64,000 nucleotides of DNA from Mytilus edulis (Eukaryota; Mollusca; Bivalvia; Mytilida; Mytilidae). Location of the stretch: positions 72,879,176 through 72,943,175 of the forward strand of contig NC_092355.1 in assembly GCF_963676685.1 (NCBI RefSeq), in the 5' to 3' direction. Positions 41,501 through 53,500 of this stretch are shown here, piece after piece. Position 1 is the stretch's first letter. Each line of letters begins with the position of its first letter. Under the pieces are notes generated by a model, which was not told the DNA's origin, made no database searches, and saw only the letters and a program-made list of their open reading frames with translations. The position numbers and the translations under genes were made by a program.

Positions 41501-44500
41501 GTCAGGCTATCAAACATCACCAGGCGCTGTTAATTATGTGTATTGGTATATACTATATTTTTATGCTTTTACAGTTCACAGACTAATTTGCATTTTTATT
41601 TACAAATTAATTTTTTGATACTGTCCTTTTACAGAACCACCTTTTATCAAACTTCTTTAAATATAAAAAGAGCGTTATCATAATGATACTGATTTTTAAG
41701 AATTACATATCAATATTGCCTGAAAATCTATAATACACAAAAGATAACATACATCAGCACATTCTTGACACCAAAAAGCTTTCAGTTTCCTCCTGTCATC
41801 TTTACCACGGACAACATCTACATAGGCATAGTCAGGCTCTGTAGTTGTCTTTGGCCGACTGTGATAATGACAAAACATTATAAATATTTTTTTCAAAACA
41901 GATTTCGCAATAAGAAAAAAAGAAATCATTCAACTTATAGAAACATTCCACTTGTAAACAAAATATTTTTGAAAAGATCAAATGAGAACCCCAACTTTCT
42001 CTGATATAAAATGAAGATGTGGTATGATTGCAAATGAGAAAACTCTCCACAAATGAACCCATGTATTTGAAAACGGTAGGTTGAATTAACCACACTTTTC
42101 ATGCTGTGCCTTTTTATAGCTGACTATAAAGTATGGGTTTTCTCATTGTTGAAGTCATTATAGTGACCAGAAATCCTTATTTCCACATCATTTGAAATCT
42201 GATGACAATTTGTTTTATTGGCATTCATACCACATATCCTTATTTTCATTTTGTATGAAATTCCTGCTGTTCAAGATTTGCACACAGATAAATATCACCC
42301 TTATATAACATGAACACGATTCTATTCCTTGTAGTTTACTAATCAGCTTTGATCCAAAATTCATTCAATATCTAAACAGACAAATGAACACCTTTTTCAC
42401 ATATTTGTAAAACCCCTCCGTCTGCAACTTTAATGGGTGATTGGGATATCGTTACTCATGTTACTTGAAGGATATTTTTTCCTGGTTTATACAAATAATT
42501 GGTGATCATGGTGATAAAAACCTTATATCTTGAAAAAAAAAATATCTTAATCTAATTCATCAGTTAAACTTTTAAAAATATCAAATAAATGTTCCAGAAA
42601 ACAATACATACACATCAAAACTATCTTCCATCTGTTTGTTTATCTGTGGTTCTTCTGTTTCCAGATCTTCTGTATCTGTGACAAATAAAAAAGTACAGTA
42701 AAACATTGTTTTTTAGTAATTTAGATCAAATACACAAATAAGTCTTCCCACTTAGTCATGATAGTTATTTAAAAACAGAAGTATAAAATTGTAAAGTTGA
42801 TGGGTTATCTCCCTTTCTTAAAAAACAAAATCGCTCAAATTCACAAATTTTGCCAATATTGAATTCTCCAAGTCCACGAGTTACTCAACATATTCAAACT
42901 GGCTAACTTAAATAAATGAGAGGATAAGATCATTACTTATAGATATCATGCAAATAATAATCCGACATATTACGACATGCACTGTCATTTCTTTTTTTAC
43001 TATCTATAAAAAATATATGAACATGATGAACAACAACCTTTTTTTTGCAATAAAACTTAGTTGTCTCATCATGCTTATCAAGCATTTAAGCATTTAAGGA
43101 TTTAAAAAATAATGCGACAACAAAATCTTGCTACATTGTATGTGTTGCAAAAAATGTATGTAGTTAATTAGTATCACCCAACAACTATTGATATTAGCGG
43201 CATTTTCACTATTTAGAAATCCAATTTTTTGCAACACACCAAAGATCATATAAACTTTACTTAGATAAAGATAATATATTAATGTCCCCAGATAAAGTAA
43301 AACAAGAGTTTACCTCCAGTTTTCAGTTTTTTCTTTTGTCCCTTTAATCGTCCACCTCCAAACTTAACACTTGTAGAACTGCATGGAATAGCTTGAGAAT
43401 CTTCACCAAATTCTATACAAGTTGATGTTTTAGGGAAATCATCATTACCATGGAGATCTTCTAATCTGAAATCTTGTAAAGCGTCAATGCAGTCTGTATT
43501 TTCCTTCACCCTATTTTCTGTTTTTCCATTGTTGTGTCTGTTTTGTAAGGTCATTTCAAGTTCATCTCCAAGGTCCTGTGATTCAGCACAAAGTTGTGAA
43601 AGCTCAATCGCAGGATCCAAACTGCCATTTATTCTAAATGGATCAGGATTACCTCCCTTTGGTTTATCATTTATCCTAGATGGAGCCATTGTTTCTTCCA
43701 TGTCTATGTCAGATAAATGTTTTTCATCACCAACAGGTGCAATAGTTTCATCAAGGTCTGCTGTTTTTCTCACCTTACTTCTTTTAAATTTAGGTTTTGG
43801 AACTGCTGGTTTTTTAAATGGAGGACTGTTTTCTTTTGACTCTATCAATTCATTGTTTGGTTGACCTTTATCACATAGTTTTCCTGTAGATTCTTGTAAA
43901 GACTGTTCTATAGCCTGCTGTAAATCTGTATCCTGTTTCGTGCTGTTCATGAAAGCTTGACTCAATGTACTTTGTCGTAACTTATTTTTGAACTCCTCAT
44001 CCATGTTAGAAGTATCTTTTAATGGTGATTTTTCTTGTACTTTTGATTTCCTTTCCCTCATTTTCCAAGAACTGTTAATGTCAGGTGACTTTTCCTGTGA
44101 CCTTGACTTTTTCCCTCTGACCTTCCTCGATAATTTATCAACACTTCTGTCTTTCGATGAATTCAATATTTTGTCTGATTGTGATGATTCTGAATCTTCG
44201 AACAGAACATCCACTTCAGGATACCTTTGTTCATTTTCAGAAGTCAAAGGAGATTCGTTGTCAGATGGAATGTCTATTGGTTGTTGTGAAGATCTTGCTG
44301 AAATATTTCTGGCCATTCGACCATTACTGACCAATGATGGTGATGAAAACTCAGGACTGGAATGAATATGAACAGTTTCTCCACTTATATCATCTGTTAA
44401 ATTTGTACAATTGAGGTTTGATGTTTTCTTTACAATTTTACAATTTTTCAGTGGCACCACTTTGAGTGGGCTATCATGCTGAGATAATGTTTTAGCTTTA

Positions 44501-47500
44501 GTTTGTTCTCTTCCAGGATTGACTTGCTTTAACATATGAGAAGGATCACTTTTATTTTTCTTCAAATTAATTTTCCTTCCTTCAAATCCATCAGACTGTT
44601 CGCTTTTATTCAATTTTGTCTGGTCCAAATCTGGACTGCTTAACATACTATGTAGCCATGACCTATTGACCTGCTTTTCCTTTTGACCTTGATCTAGAAT
44701 TTTCGTACCATTGTCTTCATTTTCTGATGAAGAACTAGTATCCATAGCAATTGTCCATTTATTTTTCTTAGTTCGTGTAGTATTTTTGTCGTCATCAGCA
44801 TTTTTGCCACATATTGCATCTTCTTCCTCTTCAAATAAATCAGCATCAAATAAACAGGTTTCTGGGACAATAATATGGGGCCTCTTTTCCAAGTTGTCTT
44901 TCCTTGATGATTTACCCGTAATTCTTTCATTATCGATACCATCTGAATGCATTTCAATCATTGTTTCTTCCATTCTTGGTCTTTTCTGTTCTGGTGAAGG
45001 ATCCTATAATGATCAATACAAACTGTAAATTCAGAAATCATTGCAAGATTTTTATGATTTGCTAAAATTGCAACAGCACATGCTTTGCAAGATAAATAAA
45101 TTTTTACAGACGCCATCATGAGTTGGTTGACCTTTATGGAATACATTTGACAGATGATATCGGATATGCTCCTTACGTCGTAACTACAATCCTCTTTCCT
45201 TTACTGGATGTGACCTAACGAATTAAGACTATTTCCTGGATTGATATAACATGAGCAACATGACAGGTGCCACATATGGAGCAGGATCTGTTTACCCTCC
45301 CAGAGCACCTGAGATCACCCCTAGTTTTTGGTGGGGTCCGTGTTGCTTATTCTTTAGTTTTTTATGTTGTGTCATGTGTACTATTGTTTGTCTGTTTGTC
45401 TTATTCATTTTTAGCCATGGCGTCGTCAGTTTATTTTCGATTTATGAGTTTGACTGTCCCTTTGGTATTTTTCGTCCCTCTTTTACCATTATGCAAAATT
45501 ATCTAAAAAATGGTTCTTGATTGTAGAGATATTTTGAAAGTCCCGTCATACCCTCCCACATACATTTTAATGGTTTCAATGTTTATTAAGGGAATAACAC
45601 CTGAACAGACAATCTATAGTGATTTATTTTTCTTTATACATTTCTACAAACTTCAACCATGTGAAAAGTATGTTAGAAAAATTAATTTAATGGGTCATTC
45701 CACTTATATACATGTAAAATACCTCTGAATATCTGCTTCTCTTTTTGTTCCTCGGCAACCTCAGTTTCAAACTTTTATCTATCCTATCAGGACTTGGATC
45801 CTCCTCTACTTTGTCATGTGACTTCCTATTGGATTCTGCAGCTGCATGTCCATCGTCAGAACCAGGCTGTTGTTTAGTCTTGTGTGGTGTATATTTACTT
45901 GTAGAATCTGGGCTTGATAATGCAATGTTCAAATTTCCATTTCTATGAGGAAAAGAAGTTTGAAAATGTTGACAAAGTGATATTATTAGTAACACAGTGT
46001 GTAATTGTCCTAAAATCGAAATTTATCAGGTCAATAAGATAAATATCAGATGAAACAAAGCTGATAAATTCCCTATTGGGACAACTGTAAACACATTTAT
46101 CCTGTTTTTGTTATCACACCACTTATTTTAATCAAATTTAATCATTATAACAATATCAACCCAATATATTTTAGGCATTTAATATAAAACTGTGAAAAAT
46201 TAAAAATATTAGGACTCTAGGGCATTTAAAAAAATAAAATATTAGGTCAATGGTAAAAGGGGGATAATTCACATTGACTGTATAAAAACCATGGTGAAAG
46301 TTCAAGATTTTTGTATTTAACTTTCATCATGCAATATTTATTTATAAAAGTCTGATGGATTCTAGCAGTTTTAGAAAAGCAAAACAACAGGGACTTAAAC
46401 ATGTCAAGGTGGTACATAACACTATAGAGAGATAACTCAGTAAAAATAAGCTGAACTTTTTTTTAAATCACATTCTATCATTAAGTAAGTATTAAGCTTC
46501 TCAATGATCAGATTAGTGGTTCTCAAACTGCTATATATCCAATGATTTTTTTTAGAAAAAGTGTGTGATGTTCTAATTTTTTTGAAATTTTTATGTTTGT
46601 GAAAGGGAGAAAGTACATATTTTGTCAAAATTTTATCAATATTAAACATGTTAAATGAGCCAAACTAATTTTAGTCAAGTAGTTTGGTACCACCTTAAAT
46701 GTTGATGATTAGATTACAGCTGATTGCATTGAGTGTGTAGGTAATATCTTTGGAAAGCTAGCTTGCTAGCTGAACTGTGAAATTATTCTTAGGTTTGGTA
46801 AACTATCCTACTTTAAGAGTAGACGAGTTCCACAGATAATCAATATATCTGTCTGTAGGACTAGACTACTTTGAAAGGAGGGTAGCATACCTTTGGTCAA
46901 AGACTGTGAACTCTGATAACTGGAGAAACATGATGTGTTGCTTGGCAGATCATATATTTCATCTGTACAGAAAATTTGAAGGCCAATTATCTGTGCATAG
47001 GTTTAATTTTAGTCACTTAAATATCTGATTCAAACAAATGTAGCATATAGATATACACATATATATATATATAAGTAAAATGGTTTTTTTTGTTTGCTTA
47101 TGTGTGCTTTAATTGTAGTTCGTAATTGTATGTTGTTGATTTCTTGTAATTAGTATATTTGTGTTATAAAATGTAAATCTTCAGTATAATGGAGGAAATT
47201 ATAAAGAGAATCAATCAATATGCTTATCAAATTAAATAGTGTACATTTCATACCGTGCTTTAACTTTTTGTCGGATATATTTTGATTACAAACATTTGTA
47301 GTTTTGTTTTCTTCCATTTTCAAATAACTTACAACTGTCCATTTGTATTACTTTGTTTTCTTCTTTCTAGTTCTTTTATTCTATTTTCTGAAAGAAATAA
47401 TCATATAAATTTAAATTAGCTTTCAAGCTATAAATCACAATTTCTGTTAATGAATGAAGGCAAAGTTATCAAAGTGATAACAAAACAAACCATTCCCATG

Positions 47501-50500
47501 CTTTCACTTGTAGAGCTTTAAAATTGGTGACATTTGTGGTACTTGTAAAAGTTTTGCCATGTAAACAACAGACTTTGTTTATGCTCTGTGTGTGTTTTGT
47601 GTCAATAATGGACATTTAACAATGGCCCCTTTTTTCTTTCAAAAACCATTAAAAAAATAATAATCAAAGAGCTGATAGCTCTGAGGTGGAAGAAGGTGAA
47701 TAAAAGGTAACTTGAATTACCATAAAAGCAGCCCCACTTACCCAGGCTGCTTTGTTCCATTATCGTTAAAATGTATTTTTTTCTTCAAACAAGAAAAGGT
47801 CATAAGTACATGGATTTCCCATCCGTACAATCATTTTCTATGTTCAGTTGACTATGAAAATTAGGTAAAATCTTTAATTTCGCAGTAAAATTAAGAAGTT
47901 CATATCAAGAGGAACACATGCGTACTAAGTTTCAAGTTGATTGGATTTCAACTTCATCAAAAACTACCTCGACCATAAACTTTATAACCAGAAGCAGGAC
48001 GGACGGACAGACTAGAAAACATATTGCCCATAAATGGAGCATAAAAATAGTAAGACTTGTTACATACCCGCCAACTTTTGAAAGTTCCCATATGGGTTTT
48101 TACTGCACAACAACAATTTTAAAGGTTACAATTTTTAGCGACGTATTTTGCAAGATCTGGATTGTCTAGAAAAAGTGTCATATTTGTATGATGAACTTAC
48201 ATGCCTTTTCCTTAAGTTTGTTTGCATGATTCTAGTTATATATTAAATCGGTAGAAAAAATATACATGAAGCTAGCAGTCCAGGGTTTATTTTCCAGATT
48301 AAGAATATTAGATGCTTGTTAAAATTTCCAATTTTGAATTATGCACAAAGATGGACCTTTAACAGGTTGGGAACAACACTCCAAATGAGGGTAACCTAAC
48401 TGGAAGATCATCACAACCCACTGTAAAAAATGAGCACAAAAAAAGTCATTTATATTCATATTTTTTTATGAAACTTTTCCCCAAGAACTATGCATCTATT
48501 AAGTACTGAATGGTCAAAACATCATAAGAAGGGCATCTAATTCACATGACAAAGGAAAACCATGAATAAAGACAACACTTTATATATCCTTTTTATTTAT
48601 ATAAAAACAAAATCTTCTTGTCTGCAGGATTGCAAATTCGTAACTTCAAGGGCGAACTTGTAAACAGGGCGAGTTGTCCCGATACCAAATTCACGCATGT
48701 GTAATACAAATATCTACAGTTAAAACATCCTGTTACAAATAAACAAATAACGTTCATGTGGATGAGATGAAATCTAATAATTTACATAAATAAAAGGGTC
48801 ATATTTACGATAGTGATTGTTTTACAATCATAATTTACAAATTAAATGATTCAGATGCCTAATCATGTGTAAAAATCGGTTTCAGGAATCTTAAGTTGTT
48901 ATGAAATTGTAATACACGAAATGAATGCGGCATACGGAGACTCAATGCCAATGGTCAGCCCCTTAAGTCTTCAGAAGACTTGACGTCTTCTTCCACTAAA
49001 AATTTTCTAAGATTTTCAGAAATGGCTTTTTATACTGTATGTTATAAAATAATGAAAAGAAAAGTAGCAGCTTGCCGATAAATTTTTTAATGGCACTACA
49101 TGGATAAAACCAAAGAAGTCCAAATGTCTGGCAAAAATTCAATAACGAGAGGAGCAAAGATTCTTTAATCAGAGACACAAGCTTCAGTGGGTACAAAATA
49201 TTTGCCTACATTTATGTAATAACCTTATAATGATCAAAAATATAAGTGGAGCTCCATTTACATACATGTTTTATTCAAATTCCTTTGACATGTCTTACTA
49301 CTAATTATTTTTAATGTTATATAAGCATAAGAAAGTTGCCTTAAATAATACATATGGGGTTGAACAGAGGCCTTGTGGGTAATCACTTTTAAAAACAAGT
49401 AATTTTTATGTTTTTTAATAGTCAGATGTCATTTCAATATCAGATTTTACCTAAATAAGTTATATGGTTATCTTTCTGTGTTAGTGTATTCTCATACACA
49501 TCTTTAAGTGTCTGTATGGTGTGCTGAAAACTACTGCACGCTGTACATCTGTCATTCCTCTGGTCTCTAAAATACACAAGTTAAATTTGAGCTATTGCTT
49601 TCAAATAACAACCCCACTAAATATTTGGTAAACAGGATGTTGATAAGCAATACATGTGAAAATTTCCAAATATCTGATGAGCCATGCGTAAGTCAAAATA
49701 AAGCACATGTTCGACTTGTTAAACTGTTTTCTTTGTAACTGGATTATTAATTTATTTATTTAATCTAAATTATCATAATCATTTGCTGAAACTTAGTTGA
49801 TTAATTCGACAAATGGGTCGTCTATCCTCAGATAGTATTCTCCTGTCTGGTTTGTTGATCTACCTGTACAAGCTCAGGTACAAGTGATTAGCGATCTTAA
49901 TCCAGATCTCCCTCAGGCGTTAGAACTGTATTGGATTATAACATAAAAAGCCTAAGGGTTATGCCATTACATGCATTTGATTATAATTGATAAAAAAATG
50001 GCGTCGGGCTACAAAAAACGATGAAGTTTTGAACGATGGCGGAAGACAATTTAACGATGGCGCAAGACAATTTAACGATGGCGCAAGACAATTTAATGAT
50101 GGCACGAGTTATTTGACGATGGCGCAAGACATTTGAACGATGGAGGGGCGCCATCGTTAAACAGGCCATGGAGATCCCTGGTGTACTTTAATCATGTTTG
50201 AGCACTGAAACTTTATTCTGTTATATAATACTATTATTTATTTTTTTCTCTCATTCATTTGCTTGATTATCTAATTGATCTTGCTTGCTCAGCTATGTGT
50301 CACTATAAAGATAAATGTATGTCAGTCCATGAAGAAGAAAATAATAATAAAAAATTTAGCACTTATATAAACTAACTCAATTGCTTTGTGTTCGGAATCT
50401 AGTAAAATTAACTGAATCTCTTTGTGTGACCCAGGAAACAATGTTGTGCGCTAAGTAAAACAATCACCTGTTTATAACCTGCCTTAAACTATCTACTTCT

Positions 50501-53500
50501 AAGTAAAACAATCACCTGTTTAAAACCTGCCTTAAACTATCTACTTCTCCTTTTAATTTATTATTCTCTTGTGTATACGTCTCAACTTCTCTTTTAATAT
50601 TTCTGTATTCCTCCTGATACCTAGAAAATAAAAAGTTCGAATTTTTAATATCAATAAATATTTAATGCTATAAAATCGAGAATGGAAATGGGGAATGTGT
50701 CAAAGAGACAACAAACGGACCATAGAGCAGAAAACAGCCCATGAAATCTTATATAGAGGAAAAAAAAACTCAAAATTTTAACCCCACGAAAATTAATGTA
50801 TCTACAGTATGTATACTAGTTCAGTGATAATGGACATCATACTTAACTCCAAATTATACACAAGAAACTTAAATTAAAAATCATATGCCTACATTACAAA
50901 AGGGAAATTTCTGTTTATTTAAGAAATAATTCATGGGGGCTTGAATATATCGTGATTTTACCAGGCCACAATTAAAAATATTTCAGTTTGCCCAAACCCG
51001 ACCCATGATGACTGGGTGTGGGTAGGTAGGTAGGCAAATTCTTTTTTTTTTTTTTTTTTTATCGGAATTTGCATGAAAATATCAAAAGAAATAACAGTAT
51101 ATCTTTATTTTCCCGTCAAACCTTTGTAGAGACAACCAAAGGCCATGAATTTAAAACCTCTATAAAAAAATTAGTCTAAATATGATTTGTATCCTGAGAT
51201 GTTTATAATCCTGACAATTGCTAACTGTGTGAAAGGGCTGGTGGATTTATGAAGTGATTTCAACAGTTCCATCAACACGATGTTTGTGTAAAAAAAAATA
51301 TCAGCTGATTTAATATATAATGATTAAATTTGTTTGCAGTTTTTAAATCCTATTTCTATTAAAATAGATTAAATGTCCTAAAATATTTATTTATTTATCT
51401 ATCATCCTTAGTGTCTTTTTTATGTTTTGAAAAAAAAAATATTTTACATTATCACACAGGTAAACTAATTTGGCTATAAATAGATCAAAGCATGTTCTGT
51501 AGAATCTCCAAACTAAAAACGTATTTGTTATAATTTTATTTCTTTAAATAATCAAGTTTAATTTTTGAAAATAATCATTGTTGATAAAATATAATTACAA
51601 AAAGTTAACGTTTTCTGAAGACTATTTATTTTTAGGTCATGGTTCTAGAGGCTTCCTCACAAATTTGTATAAAAATCCAATATGGCGTCAATAACATGTT
51701 TTTACTTTTGCACATGTGAAAAAAATATTTCTGACAAAAGTCAGATTTCTCTTGTCAAAAAGGATTTATATTTATATTGCAATAAATTATTCAGAAGGAG
51801 TTACATTCAGTTAAGATTATATTTCTGATTCTGTGAGCAATTATAGTTTTATCAAATTCTCCCAAACAGCAACGTACTGATCTTGTCTAATGAGACTTGT
51901 AAATTTGAACTATTTGAATAAAAGGGCATCTAATTTACATGATAAAGGAAGATTATAGTTAAAGACAACAATTTATCAAGAAATAATTCCTTTTTATTCA
52001 GTAAAAACAAAATCTTCTTGCAAGATTGTAAATTCGCAACTTCCGGATCCATTTCCTGTCAGAATAACATTGAAAATATTCGATTGCACATGGTTTTGAA
52101 CAAATCTACCTGAATATTCTAATCAGATATTCGATAACACGATGAAATTAACATTGAGCATATAGGTAAGGGTTTGGTAGTACAGACAACTACAGCGTAA
52201 AAAAAACTGTGCCACTTCACGTTTTACTTCTTTACGTTCTTTAAATCAGAAGATAAAAACAGAGCTAGAACATCGAATATCGATTAACTGCGTCTCTTAT
52301 ACGCTTTCTTTTAATCTTATTCACAGTTACTTTCAAACGCAAAGACGACAAACATTAAGTTTTGTACGATGACGGAGCGGACCCCAAAAAAATCCGAAAA
52401 AAAAAACGTCAAAAAAGAATTTGAGTCGGCGGGTTTATTTTGGGTCGGTCGCGTTTGGGCAAACATACAATCTTTTTATTTTGGCCCCACGGGTTGTCCC
52501 TTTATGACAAATATTTTACCCTGAGCGATAGTGGATTGAAGCACTCTAGGTGGATGACAATATTTGCTGTTCCCATAAATAAACGCACACTTAAATTGAC
52601 GTAAAAGAACGGAGTAAACTGAAGTAGTGACATGCTTAATCTATTTTAAATAACGTATTTAGTTTGTTTTGGATGAATTTAAATGATAAATTACTTAAAT
52701 ATTATATGTATAAAAATAATTGGCTTGTACCAGATTTTAGCATCGTTTGATAACGTTTCTTTGTTGTGATGATTTTTGGTTTCACAAGTGTGTATTTTCC
52801 CGTAAATTGCTTATATTCTTACGTCATCTTTCTATGACGTCGGGTACCTCTTTCATAAAAAAGCATATGACATTGGAGTACAATCGGAAAAGCCCTGGCA
52901 ATATATTAATATTTTACCACAGGTGTGTACTCAAAGCGTTTGAAGGACGTCATGTTAGAATGATATTTAATCAATATTCATAAGTCTTTCCAGATGCACT
53001 TTTCTGGTTCTGTGGAAAGACCTATTGTATTTGTTCTGATTGTTTTTCCCCCGATAAATTTAGTTCTTGTGTGTAATTTTTGTTTCGAAGCATTGCTTTA
53101 GTAGAGATTTGATATAGATGTTTAATTTTGATCCTCACTGTTTTTAACTTAACAATATTCTTTGTAAAAATTATCTCCTCATACACTGCTGGTGTGCACA
53201 TTTCCTTCACAACTGTAAAAGAAATTTTTATTTTTCTAATTGGCTTGTTTAATCCTCAGGAGTCAGGATGCTTCAGTCAATTTTAACTAAAGCTCCATTT
53301 GGGAGCTATTTGCCATTTGTCTGTGTGTGCATCACATGCATCGTGCATATCCTATCTATAATATAAAATATAGACATAAAAAACCTATGTTAAATGTCTT
53401 GAATAAGTGCAAAGAAAGCTATGATTGAACACCAATAAAAACTTAAAGTTCCTGATAAAAGTTGAAAAATGTCTTTGTTCCCCCTAAAAAAAACAATGGA

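Larger units (their letters stand above)
39259..41585. mobile_element. Composite hammerhead-ribozyme element (retrozyme/Penelope-like, non-autonomous) with foldback arm
   Basis: Bounded by an exact 16-base direct repeat, 'tacagttcacagacta' (39259-39274 and 41570-41585), the probable target-site duplication. Inside: an inverted arm (39277-39667) matching 40132-40527 in complement; a central segment; then a second direct copy (about 40850-41569) of 39670-40420 at high identity. Each arm carries a hammerhead ribozyme and a 16-bp minisatellite. No reverse transcriptase frame is present, so it needs factors in trans. The three-copy layout with one inverted end recalls Penelope-like elements, and the tandem ribozymes recall retrozymes. 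It lies in the CtIP intron between exons 9 and 10. Confidence 0.8.

Noticed and set aside
43487-44365. Two 125-aa plus-strand frames
   Set aside because: Antisense shadows of the large CtIP exon.
53022-53210. Possible extra CtIP exon after 'cttttacag' near 53218
   Set aside because: Its frame opens with a stop in the phase required, and the N-terminal length already matches human CtIP without it.
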